64,000 nt of DNA from an uncultured Amylibacter sp. (GTDB lineage Bacteria > Pseudomonadota > Alphaproteobacteria > Rhodobacterales > Rhodobacteraceae): NCBI GenBank assembly GCA_947497475.1, contig CANMGS010000001.1:930001-994000 (forward strand). The letters are read 5' to 3'. Of this stretch, positions 1 to 9,219 are shown piece by piece. The stretch's first letter is position 1; each line of letters opens with the position of its first letter. A program made the translations under genes and the position numbers. The notes beneath the pieces are model-generated. The model ran no database searches. It saw only the letters and a list, made by a program, of their open reading frames with translations, and was not told where the DNA came from.

Positions 1-143
1 CAGTTGGTGAAGCTGTCATGCAGATGGAACTAGCGGATGAGCCTGTTTTGGTTTTTAGAAATGAAGGCCATAAACGCTTAAGCGTTGTGTATAAGAGGAA
101 AGACGGAAACATAGGCTGGATCGATCCAACCAATTTAGAGTGA
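1..143 (+). CDS. hpf: Ribosome hibernation promoting factor, C-terminal end (partial)
   Basis: The window opens inside this gene; the readable frame starts at base 3 and ends at a TGA at 141-143, giving 46 residues. The visible part carries the signature of the C-terminal dimerisation domain of long HPF (LVFRNEGHKRLSVVYKR, then GNIGWIDP). Long HPF dimerises 70S ribosomes into inactive 100S particles in stationary phase or starvation. It lies 29 bp upstream of ptsN on the same strand, the common alphaproteobacterial hpf-ptsN arrangement downstream of rpoN. The N-terminal ribosome-binding domain is outside the window, so the assignment rests on the C-terminal domain and the neighbour. Confidence 0.85.
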   Translation, partial: VGEAVMQMELADEPVLVFRNEGHKRLSVVYKRKDGNIGWIDPTNLE

Positions 144-172
144 TCGACTGGAATATTTTCTGGCAGTAACAC

Positions 173-637
173 ATGGAACTTACGGAAATTCTCGTAGCAG
201 ACGCAGTGCATTATGCACAAAGCGCATCTAGCAAGAAGCGGCTTCTTCAGAAAATCTCTGAACAGGCTGCTTCCATCTATGATATGGATAGCGAGCAAGT
301 CTTTGCAGCTTTAACTGCGCGCGAAGCTTTGGGCACAACGGGTGTAGGCCGCGGTGTAGCTATTCCGCATGCACGGTTTGAAAACCTTGACCGTGTTGTT
401 GGTTTATTCACACGACTAGAAAAACCGTTGGATTATGATTCAATGGATCATCAGCCAGTGGATTTGGTTTTCACTTTGCTTGCACCACAAAAAGAAGGCG
501 CAGACCATCTGAAAGCTCTAGCACTGGTTTCTAGGACATTACGAGATGAGAGTGTTTGTTCAAAACTACGCTCAAACCAAAATGTTCAAGCGATCTTTTC
601 TATCTTAGTGGAAAGTAAATCATCTCAGGCCGCTTAA
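173..637 (+). CDS. ptsN: PTS IIA-like nitrogen regulatory protein PtsN (EIIA-Ntr)
   Basis: A 154-residue protein of normal length for the EIIA-Ntr family, the terminal phosphocarrier of the nitrogen PTS (PtsP-NPr-PtsN), a regulatory rather than sugar-transporting chain. The phospho-acceptor is His66 in the motif GVAIPHAR; the later stretch DLVFTLLAPQKEGADHLKAL is typical of the fold. The protein is cytoplasmic; in other proteobacteria its phosphorylation state modulates potassium transport, sensor kinases and carbon/nitrogen balance. It follows hpf by 29 bp and is probably co-transcribed with it. The stop codon shares TTAA with the stop of the convergent sulfotransferase gene (4-bp overlap). 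Confidence 0.92.
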   Translation: MELTEILVADAVHYAQSASSKKRLLQKISEQAASIYDMDSEQVFAALTAREALGTTGVGRGVAIPHARFENLDRVVGLFTRLEKPLDYDSMDHQPVDLVFTLLAPQKEGADHLKALALVSRTLRDESVCSKLRSNQNVQAIFSILVESKSSQAA

Positions 638-2091
638 GAGCGCCAAGATTTAAACCCAAAATTCATATAATCGCGAGAGTACGCTTTCGCGATTAACTCT
701 TCTACCTCGCCATCATAAACTTGCGCTATTGAAAATGCAGCCTCGTCTTCTTCAATATTACCTACAGCAATATTTGGTAAACCAAGCTGATCTTCAATAA
801 GGGTTAAAGCCGCTTTATACGTTTCCTCACGCAGTAAATAATCTGGATGTACGGCTTTTGTATAGCCACCAAGGATCGCAGATTGGCTTGCCCATGAATG
901 ATCAATGCGCGCACGTGTTTGGCCTTTTAAATTACCATTTAAAAACTTCGCAAACTTTTTGAACGCTTGGCGATAATCCTCTACATCATACCCGATGCTG
1001 TCCAACGCACCTCTATTAAGTGTTTCACATAAAGCTGAATCGGGTAACTTCACATTGTACTGTTCTGTGAGAATTTTCCGTATCCAAGGGAATCCGCTAT
1101 CGCCCGCCTGAAAGATATGTCTGTTAAATGCATCATGCGCACGAACAACTGGATGCGTTAACATCGTAAAGGAAACCCGCGTTTGATGATTTCTAAGCCA
1201 CTCAAAGACCTCTTTCTGTTTCAATCCAGAAGACAATTGACCATCACTATGTGATGACATCCAGTTTTCTAGGACGGATTGACCAAATGTGCCAATCGGT
1301 TGAAACAGTAGGGGGGCGTTATCCCCAATTATGAAATTCTTTGCTGCCGCGTGACGTTCGGGTTCATGAAACTCTGGCAAACCAGAGTCCAGAAAATTGA
1401 TGGATTTAACTTGCTCCATCATTTCTTTGTAGTTGTTTACTTTCTCTGACAAGCCCTCGGGATTTTGACGTTTTATTTTTTCTTTCAGATCATCAAGCTC
1501 TTCTTCACTTTCTAAAAAATGTGACAGGCCATTGAAAACATCTAGCTGACCTAAGTCAGTATAGGACAATTGAAACGCCGCTTGTCCCGTTTTTTGTAAA
1601 GTTGCTTTGATCTTCTTTGCAAACTCAGACAAAGTATTCACATAGGATTTAAAGCCAAGAATATCAAAATCAACTTGCGCCGTTTTGCGTTTGTGTAAGT
1701 CTGACAATTTCCATTGATCTGTTTTACGCGCAATTGCATAAGAAATATAAGAGTCTAGCGGGTTTCTCGTCAGGACAATCTTTGCACAAGTTTCATCTTC
1801 TAACACATAGTCCAACACCCTGCGATCATGATCAGAAAATAATCTAAAACCTGGCAAGTTATCATTATTCTGCGCAACCATTTTTCGGATTAGTTTAAAA
1901 GGATCTTTATCACGATCCACCGTGTCCATACCGCAAAAAGTTTCCTGATTTGGGAACCCAATAAAGCTGGGGTTAAACAGCTCACCATTACATGAAAAAC
2001 TATTGAACAGGTTTATATTTTGCTCAAATAAATTGGACCCCGTCCGCATATTCGCGAGCAATACAAAATACTTATACTTTTTTTTGGCCAT
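634..2091 (-). CDS. Two-part sulfotransferase (NodH-like)
   Basis: A 485-residue protein. Near the N terminus the segment R16-T-G-S-N20 follows a hydrophobic strand (YFVLLAN) and matches the 5'-phosphosulfate loop that binds PAPS. The segment around ARIVLTRNP-like 'CAKIVLTRNPLDSYISYA' matches the 3'-phosphate-binding strand and helix. From about residue 300 a second segment resembles another sulfotransferase half (FTMLTHPVVRAHDAFNRHIF), so the protein looks like a tandem; roseobacters have homologues of this length usually named nodulation protein NodH or sulfotransferase. Predicted role: transfer of sulfate from PAPS to a surface glycan. It is the last gene of a seven-gene minus-strand operon, and its ATG overlaps the stop of the GT14 gene by 1 bp (TAATG). 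Acceptor unknown. Confidence 0.72.
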   Translation of the reverse strand: MAKKKYKYFVLLANMRTGSNLFEQNINLFNSFSCNGELFNPSFIGFPNQETFCGMDTVDRDKDPFKLIRKMVAQNNDNLPGFRLFSDHDRRVLDYVLEDETCAKIVLTRNPLDSYISYAIARKTDQWKLSDLHKRKTAQVDFDILGFKSYVNTLSEFAKKIKATLQKTGQAAFQLSYTDLGQLDVFNGLSHFLESEEELDDLKEKIKRQNPEGLSEKVNNYKEMMEQVKSINFLDSGLPEFHEPERHAAAKNFIIGDNAPLLFQPIGTFGQSVLENWMSSHSDGQLSSGLKQKEVFEWLRNHQTRVSFTMLTHPVVRAHDAFNRHIFQAGDSGFPWIRKILTEQYNVKLPDSALCETLNRGALDSIGYDVEDYRQAFKKFAKFLNGNLKGQTRARIDHSWASQSAILGGYTKAVHPDYLLREETYKAALTLIEDQLGLPNIAVGNIEEDEAAFSIAQVYDGEVEELIAKAYSRDYMNFGFKSWRS

Positions 2092-3791
2092 TATCTAACA
2101 ACATAAGGTCGGTTCACTGCTTTTTCTGCCTCTTTAGGGGCCTGTTTCTTTTTCTTACTCGGCTTATAAGACAACGATATACCATTTTTTTTCAATTTGC
2201 GAACCACTGAATCCAATTTTGAAATGTCGGCAAGTTCGGGAATTTCAATGGGTCTATACCCAGCTTGCGGATCAAGAACTTTCAAAGCGGATTGCAAGAT
2301 GATACCAGGGGTATTAAGCGCATCAGACAAAGAAAAAATAGTGTAATTCTCAGCCTTTTTCTTTTCCAAAACCTTCAGGAATGCTTGTTCTCTTGCTTGC
2401 AGAGTCCGTGCATTCATAATTTTACCTTTTAATTTTACCTCGGAATTAGCAACATCTAAAAGCCAAGCTTCTTTAATTACAACAATATGAGCATGCTTAT
2501 CCCTTGTCAAAACAGGTATAATTTTTTGCACATCTGTCACATCAAACTGAAACGCTAATGATGGGTTATCTTTTTCACTCCATATAAAATTACTTAAGAA
2601 GCTACGTGGATTAGCATCACGCAATTTAGCATTGGCCGTTATGTTTCCCTTGAGCAATGCAATCTTTTTTCGAAAAGTAAACTTACGACGCGCAAAGAGA
2701 TTACCATAAACATTCAGGCCTTTTTCATCATGCGCCCAAGATTGAAAATCCTTAAATAGAAACTTATAGCCTACTAAGACACCGAAATCCCGCTTCGAAA
2801 CACCAGAGTTTTCCCTAAAATCACTTGGATATCGACCCTGTAAAAAACGGCCTTCCCCACCAGAAAGACGAAGCTTTCTAGCTTTAGAAAACTTTTCACT
2901 AAAGGCATCGTCATTAGCTTTTGATATTGGATAGTTTTTCCGGTTATCTGAAAGTAATTCTCGATATAATTTCACAGAACCAGGCCAGACTTTCCGAACA
3001 AAAAATGCACTCGTCATTGGCAAATCATCTAAATGATCATCGTAAAATAGAAACGGCTTACCCTCTGAATCAAATGCAAAAAATGTCAGCGACATAGATT
3101 TTACATGATCGGAATGATTACGCACTAAGGATTGAAAATAAGATTCATCAGGAATCCAACATTGTGAAAAATATTGATCATTTAACTTCCTGTTTGGGTC
3201 TTTAATAATATTCTTTAGAGTATTGGACGTTAAGCACCACCATTGTGCACCCATATGTGGTGAAATATTATCGGGGATTTTACGTTTTACTTTAAAAAAG
3301 CGCTGTAAATCTACGAGGCGATCAAAAACATATCTATGTTTGCGCCATGAAAATGGAAAGAACATTGTGAAGCGTTCTTTGTCTAGCCCGCCCTTAACCC
3401 ATTTCTTATCTTCCACTGAAAAGGACTCAATGAAATCGGTACCTTCATGGCGATTCAAAAACGCTTTTAATTGATTCAATGGTCGCACAGGTAAACAAGA
3501 TCCGCTTGCCAAAAAGACATTTGTAACATCAGGATGTGCATTCAAAAGAGCGTCTGCAGCATTTAAAGTTGCCTTAACAATCGAAAATTGCCCCCAGCCA
3601 CATTTTTCACGCTTAGGAAAAACAACATTATCAAAATGATTAAGCGACTCGACTAATGCCTTCACTTCGTTTGCATTCGCACTTTTGTCGATATGCAAAC
3701 TTACTGGACAGTCATTCTTTGCAAGAAAGCGAACCAATTGGGTTGTCCTGTGCAAATCTTGATGTGCTAATATGATAAATCCAAGCTTCAT
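2091..3791 (-). CDS. GT14 core-2/I-branching-type glycosyltransferase with C-terminal extension
   Basis: About 566 residues. The first ~270 residues match the core-2/I-branching beta-1,6-N-acetylglucosaminyltransferase family (GT14): start KLGFIILAHQD, then SLHIDKSAN, FLASGSCLPVRP and a WIPDESYFQSL motif holding the likely catalytic acidic residue. The C-terminal half is a roseobacter-type extension without a function I can name. The gene lies between another glycosyltransferase and the sulfotransferase, so it probably adds a branch residue to the glycan that is then sulfated. I place the start at the ATG at 3791, four bases after the upstream stop, because the protein then begins directly with the family's first strand; a GTG at 3809 would add six residues and overlap the upstream gene. 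Confidence 0.75.
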   Translation of the reverse strand: MKLGFIILAHQDLHRTTQLVRFLAKNDCPVSLHIDKSANANEVKALVESLNHFDNVVFPKREKCGWGQFSIVKATLNAADALLNAHPDVTNVFLASGSCLPVRPLNQLKAFLNRHEGTDFIESFSVEDKKWVKGGLDKERFTMFFPFSWRKHRYVFDRLVDLQRFFKVKRKIPDNISPHMGAQWWCLTSNTLKNIIKDPNRKLNDQYFSQCWIPDESYFQSLVRNHSDHVKSMSLTFFAFDSEGKPFLFYDDHLDDLPMTSAFFVRKVWPGSVKLYRELLSDNRKNYPISKANDDAFSEKFSKARKLRLSGGEGRFLQGRYPSDFRENSGVSKRDFGVLVGYKFLFKDFQSWAHDEKGLNVYGNLFARRKFTFRKKIALLKGNITANAKLRDANPRSFLSNFIWSEKDNPSLAFQFDVTDVQKIIPVLTRDKHAHIVVIKEAWLLDVANSEVKLKGKIMNARTLQAREQAFLKVLEKKKAENYTIFSLSDALNTPGIILQSALKVLDPQAGYRPIEIPELADISKLDSVVRKLKKNGISLSYKPSKKKKQAPKEAEKAVNRPYVVR

Positions 3792-3795
3792 AAAA

Positions 3796-4809
3796 TCACG
3801 CCCAACCACCGCGTGACATTAAGCCAAGCTCTTCTAATTGTTGCCAGTCTTTGTATCTTACCGAATGCCTCGTCCACATTTCCTCATTTGTTGCAGCATA
3901 TTCTCTGTATTCACGGCTGGCAGCATAGTGTTCTTTGCGTTCTAATTCTTCTGTAACTTTATCAGAAAACGTACTTAAAAATTTCGTGTGCATTAAACAT
4001 CCGCAAATGTTTTGCCCACCCGTCGTATCATAGACAATGTTTAAACGGCGCGGAAGAATACTGTGTGTTGAGCCAACATATACATTTCCACGCGCCCATT
4101 TAACCAACGGTATTTTATTTAAAGATGGTGCAATTTCAGGCTTATCTTTAAAGAAAATACGCTGACGCACGCCACCTTGAATCCACAGATTGCGATATTT
4201 GGGATTACGCTCTGCGCTGTAATTTCCAGAATCGAAAAACGGAGCTGTACGCATTGGATTCTTTCCTTCAGCGCATGTGGCGTCTTTTATATTACCTTTA
4301 GGATACATATCGATCATTAATGCTCCAAAAGATTTCGTAGACGATAAATCCAACCAATCTGTTAACGCCTTTAAGGGCCTCGCATCGCAATGCGGGTAAA
4401 CAAAGAATTCATCCACATCGACAACCAAAACCCAGTGTCCAACGGCATATTTAGATTTCAAACCGTTTAACCAATCAACGCCAAAGTTTGATCGTTTATA
4501 GCTCTTATCTGTCGTCCAAAGCGAAACATCTGGCTCATTTTCAAGGTATTCACGGCCACCGTCATCAGATCCATTATCCACACAAAAGAAATGATTAACG
4601 CCAAGGCGACGGTAGTACTCTAAGAAAAACTTTAGTCTCGGTTTTTCATTACGAAAGGTAGTGAATAAAAAAATATCGTCAGGCTTAGTTTCCGAACTGC
4701 GATCGACAATACAGTCTAGCTCCCGTCTTTTACGTAAAGACCGAATTCGCCTGCGTTTGCGTTCTATGCGCAATTTATATCTGGACCACATGCCCATATT
4801 TAAACCCAT
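3796..4809 (-). CDS. Family 2-type glycosyltransferase (GT-A fold)
   Basis: A 337-residue protein with a basic N terminus (about 30 residues rich in Arg/Lys) followed by a GT-A-like domain: FTTFRNEKPRLKFFLEYYRRLG, then FFCVDNGSDDGG, and VVDVDEFF, which contains the DxD metal/nucleotide-sugar motif. This pattern is characteristic of the glycosyltransferase family 2 variant (Glyco_tranf_2_4 type) that occurs in roseobacter polysaccharide loci. It is probably cytoplasmic or membrane-associated through the basic N terminus. Donor and acceptor sugars cannot be read from sequence. It sits 5 bp after the GT4 gene and 4 bp before the GT14 gene, so translation of the three is probably coupled. Confidence 0.75.
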   Translation of the reverse strand: MGLNMGMWSRYKLRIERKRRRIRSLRKRRELDCIVDRSSETKPDDIFLFTTFRNEKPRLKFFLEYYRRLGVNHFFCVDNGSDDGGREYLENEPDVSLWTTDKSYKRSNFGVDWLNGLKSKYAVGHWVLVVDVDEFFVYPHCDARPLKALTDWLDLSSTKSFGALMIDMYPKGNIKDATCAEGKNPMRTAPFFDSGNYSAERNPKYRNLWIQGGVRQRIFFKDKPEIAPSLNKIPLVKWARGNVYVGSTHSILPRRLNIVYDTTGGQNICGCLMHTKFLSTFSDKVTEELERKEHYAASREYREYAATNEEMWTRHSVRYKDWQQLEELGLMSRGGWA

Positions 4810-4814
4810 ACAAT

Positions 4815-6038
4815 CTACTTACTCTCATATTCCCCATAAACATGGCGAAAATGTGCACTCCATGTAGGAATTTTGAAATTATCTACGTTTTTTTTATGCG
4901 ATACATTCCATTTATCGCTTTGTTGTAGAATCTCAAGGATTTGTGCTGCCCATACATTTGTATCGTTGGGTAACATATGTGCCTTTTCACCAAGAAGCTC
5001 TTTAAATACAGAAATATCAGAGCAAAGCACTGGAATTTTCAAAGCAAGTGCCTCAATCGCTGGCAGGCCATAGCCTTCTACAATGCTTGGAAACAGCAAA
5101 GCAGTGCTAGCGTTTAACATGTCATTTAAATCATCATCATTAAGATCATTATATTCAAATATCTTTGTTCCAAACATGGGTGACTTGGAAAGCCTTTCGA
5201 AAAAGGAATGCATTTGCCAACCCCGTTTTCCAACAACATTCAAAACAGGCATCTGATCTGGCGTGAGTTTTTCAGAAAGCAGTGCCCAAACATCAAGCAA
5301 TAACACATGATTTTTACGTGGCTCAATAGTGCCCAAAATCATGAACTGCGGAGGTTTTGATTTTTTCACATTTGTATCCGTGAAACTTACGTCAACACCA
5401 AGATAGGCAACAACATATGACACGGTATTTGGCCAGTCAGCAAAATATGTTTGAACACGTGACTTAGTATACTCTGAATTGCAAATCACCTCGTCTGCAT
5501 AGGTAGCAACCGCTTGCATCTTTACTAAGAAGTCCTGCGGGGTCTGAGGTTTGCAATATTCAGGGAAATCCAGCGGAATCATATCGTGAATCATTATACG
5601 TATATCTTCGCAACCAGCTTTTTTTAGAGCTGACAAAAAGCCGCCTGATAGATTGCTGTGGCCAACATTTGTATATTCAAACCCATTGGTAAAACACTGC
5701 GATAGCCCAGCAGCAGTATTTGCTTTGTTTAATGCGGTTGCTCGTTTACGGACAAAGCTTTGCGCACGCCTGCGAGACTTGTTCAATTTTAAGCGTAAAG
5801 CATCTTTTATACCAATAGATGAAGATAAAGAATTGCCAAAATCAGCCAATACAAATTGCTGCATAGCTTCTGCATTTAATACAAAGTACCCATCAGATAA
5901 TTTTGCCAGAAAAGCAGTCTTTGGGAATCTCTTTAAGAATTCACATATATAGGCACGTTCAACGCGATCTATTCCTGTTGGATGTCCGACGCCAACACGT
6001 GAAATTGTTCTTGTGATATCCAAAACGCGGTACTTCAT
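4815..6038 (-). CDS. Family 4-type glycosyltransferase (GT-B fold)
   Basis: A 407-residue GT-B-fold protein. The N terminus (VLDITRTISR, then HPTGIDRVE) is typical of a roseobacter glycosyltransferase found beside galU. The C-terminal half shows the glycosyl transferases group 1 domain: ILGTIEPRKNH, VVGKRGW, and LFPSIVEGYGLPAIEALAL with the E-x7-E signature, the second Glu contacting the nucleotide-sugar donor. It would transfer a sugar from an NDP-sugar to the growing glycan on the cytoplasmic side of the inner membrane. It starts 39 bp after galU, whose UDP-glucose product may supply this or the other transferases. Linkage specificity is unknown. Confidence 0.8.
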   Translation of the reverse strand: MKYRVLDITRTISRVGVGHPTGIDRVERAYICEFLKRFPKTAFLAKLSDGYFVLNAEAMQQFVLADFGNSLSSSIGIKDALRLKLNKSRRRAQSFVRKRATALNKANTAAGLSQCFTNGFEYTNVGHSNLSGGFLSALKKAGCEDIRIMIHDMIPLDFPEYCKPQTPQDFLVKMQAVATYADEVICNSEYTKSRVQTYFADWPNTVSYVVAYLGVDVSFTDTNVKKSKPPQFMILGTIEPRKNHVLLLDVWALLSEKLTPDQMPVLNVVGKRGWQMHSFFERLSKSPMFGTKIFEYNDLNDDDLNDMLNASTALLFPSIVEGYGLPAIEALALKIPVLCSDISVFKELLGEKAHMLPNDTNVWAAQILEILQQSDKWNVSHKKNVDNFKIPTWSAHFRHVYGEYESK

Positions 6039-6077
6039 TCTACTGAAGTACCGCTAATATTTTGGTAAAGCTACTAA

Positions 6078-6971
6078 CTATTGCGCAGCCTTTTGCATTG
6101 CAACAGTTTCGACCATGAAATCCATCAGATCATCGCGCAATTCTGGGCGCTCTAAAGCAAATGCAATTGTTGCCTGAAGGAAACCAGATTTTGACCCGCA
6201 ATCATATCTTTGGCCATCAAAGCGGAAACCAAACACATCTGATCCATTTTCAATTTCCATAGCAATCGCATCTGTTAATTGAATTTCGCCACCAGCACCC
6301 TTTTTCAAAGTGGATACATTTCTCAAAACATCTGGTGTTAAAATATACCGACCAATAACAGCAAGGTTAGAAGGTGCGTCTTCAGGCTCTGGTTTCTCAA
6401 CCATCCCATTAATCTTTAGCAATGAACCCATATCTTCAGCAACATCCAGCAAACCATAGGCTGATGCTTTGCTTTCTGGCACTTCCATTGCCGCAACCAT
6501 ACACCCGCCAGTATTTTCATAAGCTTCAACCATTTGCTTGAGACATGGTTTTTCACCAGCGATAACATCATCAGGCAGAATAACGGCAAATGGTTCATTC
6601 GCAATCAAACGTCTGGCACACCAAACTGCGTGACCCAATCCCAGCGCTTCACGTTGACGAACATAGGCAATTTCACCGCTGTCCATTGTGGATTGTTTAA
6701 GCTCTGCTAATAGGTCTTTTTTGTTTTTCTTACGCAAAGATTGTTCTAGCTGCGGTGCCCCATCAAAATAATCCTCTAATGCACCTTTGCCGCGAGACGT
6801 CACAAAAATAAATTCTTTGATGCCAGCCTCACGCGCTTCATCAATCGCATATTGGATCAAAGGGCGATCAACCAATGACAAAATCTCTTTTGGAATGGAT
6901 TTCGTCGCTGGTAGAAACCGTGTCCCCAATCCAGCCACTGGAAAAATCGCTTTAGTTACTTTTCTGCGCAT
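6078..6971 (-). CDS. galU: UTP-glucose-1-phosphate uridylyltransferase
   Basis: A 297-residue protein of normal GalU length. It makes UDP-glucose from UTP and glucose-1-phosphate, the activated precursor for glycosyltransferases, UDP-galactose and UDP-glucuronate. The nucleotide-binding signature GLGTRFLPATKSIPKEILSL lies near residues 14-33, and GMVEKPEPEDAPSNLAVIGRYIL is the family's sugar-phosphate-side motif. YDCGSKSGFLQA near the C terminus is also typical. It is embedded in the glycosyltransferase operon, with 46 bp to the upstream GT2 gene and 39 bp to the downstream GT4 gene, so it is likely dedicated at least partly to this glycan pathway. Confidence 0.93.
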   Translation of the reverse strand: MRRKVTKAIFPVAGLGTRFLPATKSIPKEILSLVDRPLIQYAIDEAREAGIKEFIFVTSRGKGALEDYFDGAPQLEQSLRKKNKKDLLAELKQSTMDSGEIAYVRQREALGLGHAVWCARRLIANEPFAVILPDDVIAGEKPCLKQMVEAYENTGGCMVAAMEVPESKASAYGLLDVAEDMGSLLKINGMVEKPEPEDAPSNLAVIGRYILTPDVLRNVSTLKKGAGGEIQLTDAIAMEIENGSDVFGFRFDGQRYDCGSKSGFLQATIAFALERPELRDDLMDFMVETVAMQKAAQ

Positions 6972-7017
6972 TCAGCTTACCTCTAGGTTTTTATAGCCTT
7001 TTAGGCTTTATTTTTAA

Positions 7018-8286
7018 TTATTTTATGACTTTAGAAAGCCTTTTAAAACGGAAAAAACTAATTTTCTTTATCTTCCTAGTTTCTTCCAAAGAGCTCACTT
7101 CATTTATACCTCTATTTATAATTGTATCTAGCTTAAAATAAGGTTGTGACCTGTCAGATTTTCCAAATAAGCCACCAGTTTGCACCCAAAAGCCTCGTAT
7201 ATCAAAGTATCTGCGGTGAAATAATGCGGTGAAACTCCACCGCATTACAGTACAAGGAATATTATTAGATGCACTATCTAAAGCCAAATTTACCATTTCT
7301 CTTCTTGATATAAGGCTGCCCACAATAGCTTCACTCTCAGAAAGCTTTTTTGAGTCTTTATTAAATACAGAAAACTTCGCATGTTGCTTGTTCGCCTTAA
7401 TTAATCTCTTTTCGCAAGATAGATCTTGCCCTTCTTTAAAACCCATTTGCAAAGTCGATAAGAGATTATGAATAGCTTTGGGCTCTATAAACCCATCAAC
7501 CATTAAAGATATAAGTCTTTTGTGCTGTTCCTTTTCAAAAGAAGTAAGCGCAGATTTATGTTCACCGTCCCCAATTTGTTTTTTACAGAAATAAGCTTTG
7601 CTTTTGCCTTCAGCATAAAGGCTTCTTGGGACGCGACTTTCTGTGCGACGGTCACTTTCTTCGAAGCCGTGCTGCACTTCCGCGTTTGGAACAATTGCTG
7701 TGTCCCATCCAGCAAGAGCCGCGCGAACACAAACATCTGTCTCATCTAAATAAAACTGAAAATTCTCATCAAAACCGCCAATTTCAAACAACATTGACTT
7801 GCGAAACATACAATTTGTTCCTTGGACTTTCGCAAAATATCCATCCTCAGGCAACGCTACTTGAAATGCCGCTCCGTTTTCTATTTCAAGCGGTTTATCT
7901 ATGCCGAAAACATTAACTTGCAGAGCTTTCCATTGAAAATCTATACCATTTCTTCCACGAACAAACCCACCAGAAAGGCCAATATTTTCTGATTCAAACG
8001 GTGCTATTAATTTTTCCAACCATGTCGGCTCTGGAACGGCATCATCATCACAAAAAGCAACAAGATCACCTGCTGACGCCTCAATACCTAAATTACGAGC
8101 CGCAGAAATATTAGGTTCATCAAAATACAAATACTTAATATGATCGTTGTCAGCATGATCTATATTACTAACAACGATAACTTCAAAATTTCGATAAAAC
8201 TGAAACCGCAGTGCTGTTAAAAGGCGTGCAAGCCCTTCGGGACGATCCCGGCTTACAATTACAACACTGACTTTCGGCTCAGACAT
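7018..8286 (-). CDS. Family 2 glycosyltransferase with C-terminal extension
   Basis: A 422-residue protein. Residues 1-230 form a GT2 (GT-A) domain: VSVVIVSRDRPEGLARLL, an ISAARNLGIEASAGD segment, CDDDAVPEPTWL containing the metal-binding acidic cluster, and GGFDENFQFYLDETDVCVRA with the likely catalytic acidic region. The remaining ~190 residues are charged and not recognised. It is likely a cytoplasmic sugar transferase building the glycan. Its ATG overlaps the cysQ stop by one base (TAATG), indicating translational coupling. Parts of the C-terminal coding sequence look more AT-rich than the neighbouring galU and cysQ, judged by eye. Confidence 0.75.
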   Translation of the reverse strand: MSEPKVSVVIVSRDRPEGLARLLTALRFQFYRNFEVIVVSNIDHADNDHIKYLYFDEPNISAARNLGIEASAGDLVAFCDDDAVPEPTWLEKLIAPFESENIGLSGGFVRGRNGIDFQWKALQVNVFGIDKPLEIENGAAFQVALPEDGYFAKVQGTNCMFRKSMLFEIGGFDENFQFYLDETDVCVRAALAGWDTAIVPNAEVQHGFEESDRRTESRVPRSLYAEGKSKAYFCKKQIGDGEHKSALTSFEKEQHKRLISLMVDGFIEPKAIHNLLSTLQMGFKEGQDLSCEKRLIKANKQHAKFSVFNKDSKKLSESEAIVGSLISRREMVNLALDSASNNIPCTVMRWSFTALFHRRYFDIRGFWVQTGGLFGKSDRSQPYFKLDTIINRGINEVSSLEETRKIKKISFFRFKRLSKVIK

Positions 8287-9092
8287 TAAGCATTCTGCAA
8301 ATCAATTCCTGGGGCATACGCAATGAAAAACGGGTTCTCAAAGATATTTTTACCATAGGTTAATGGTTCATGGTTATCAAATCGAACAACCTTACCACCA
8401 GCACCCTGTAAAACAGCCTGACCTGCGGCCGTATCCCATTCCATCGTGCGTCCTAGTCGCGGATAAATATCTGCTTCGCCTGTTGCAACCAAACAGAATT
8501 TCAATGACGAGCCTGCACTGCGCATATCTGCAACATTGTATTTGTTAATATAATCATCTGTCGCTTGATCTCGGTGGGATTTAGAAGCTACAACAATCAG
8601 CTTTTCTTGATCTGGGTTTGTAACGCTAATAGCATGGCGGGTCCCGACCGTATCGTCAGCAAACGGGCCCGTTTCTTCAAAAGAAACACCATTTTCATCC
8701 GTAATAAAAAGACGGTCTTTTGCAGGGGCATATACAACACCAAGCGTTGGTATTCCTTTTTCAACATAAGCAATATTCACAGTGAAGTCGCCACGCTTGT
8801 GAATGAATTCCTTTGTGCCATCCAAAGGATCAACAATGAGGAAAGTGTCAGCTGAAGCAGTATGCGTATCGCTTTGTTCTTCTGTTACAATCACAACACC
8901 AGGAAACGCTTTCGATAACCCATCATAAATGATTTTATCAGCCGTCTCATCTGCAATGGTAACAGGGCTTTCATCTGATTTTGTTTTCACTTCGAAATCA
9001 TCGGCATTATAAATTTCCATAATTGCACGCCCAGCTTGCAAAGAAAGGCTGCGCATCTCAGAACATAAAAGAGTTTTATTAATTTCGGTCAT
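8286..9092 (-). CDS. cysQ: 3'(2'),5'-bisphosphate nucleotidase
   Basis: A 268-residue member of the inositol monophosphatase-like, lithium-sensitive phosphatases. The metal-binding motif D88-P-L-D91-G-T-K-E-F is present, preceded by the Glu pair in VTEEQSD and followed by WDTAAGQAVL. CysQ hydrolyses 3'-phosphoadenosine 5'-phosphate (PAP) to AMP and phosphate. PAP is released by PAPS-dependent sulfotransferases and inhibits them, so placement as first gene of an operon ending in a sulfotransferase is functionally meaningful. The operon promoter should lie in 9093-9219, shared with the divergent permease gene. Confusion with other IMPase-family enzymes is possible, but the length and the DGTKEFI motif favour CysQ. 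Confidence 0.88.
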   Translation of the reverse strand: MTEINKTLLCSEMRSLSLQAGRAIMEIYNADDFEVKTKSDESPVTIADETADKIIYDGLSKAFPGVVIVTEEQSDTHTASADTFLIVDPLDGTKEFIHKRGDFTVNIAYVEKGIPTLGVVYAPAKDRLFITDENGVSFEETGPFADDTVGTRHAISVTNPDQEKLIVVASKSHRDQATDDYINKYNVADMRSAGSSLKFCLVATGEADIYPRLGRTMEWDTAAGQAVLQGAGGKVVRFDNHEPLTYGKNIFENPFFIAYAPGIDLQNA

Positions 9093-9219
9093 ATGGGGAA
9101 ACTTTCAACAGATATTAGCATTTCTTGCTTCATAACAATATTCATTATAGTATCAAACGATAAAAGAGCTGATAATCAAAGGGCAATGTACCCTTTCACC
9201 AGAGCAGGCAAAAATAAAG

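Noticed and set aside
3223-3474. A plus-strand 83-codon ORF inside the GT14 gene
   Set aside because: It is antisense to a well-supported glycosyltransferase frame and shows no protein-like pattern.
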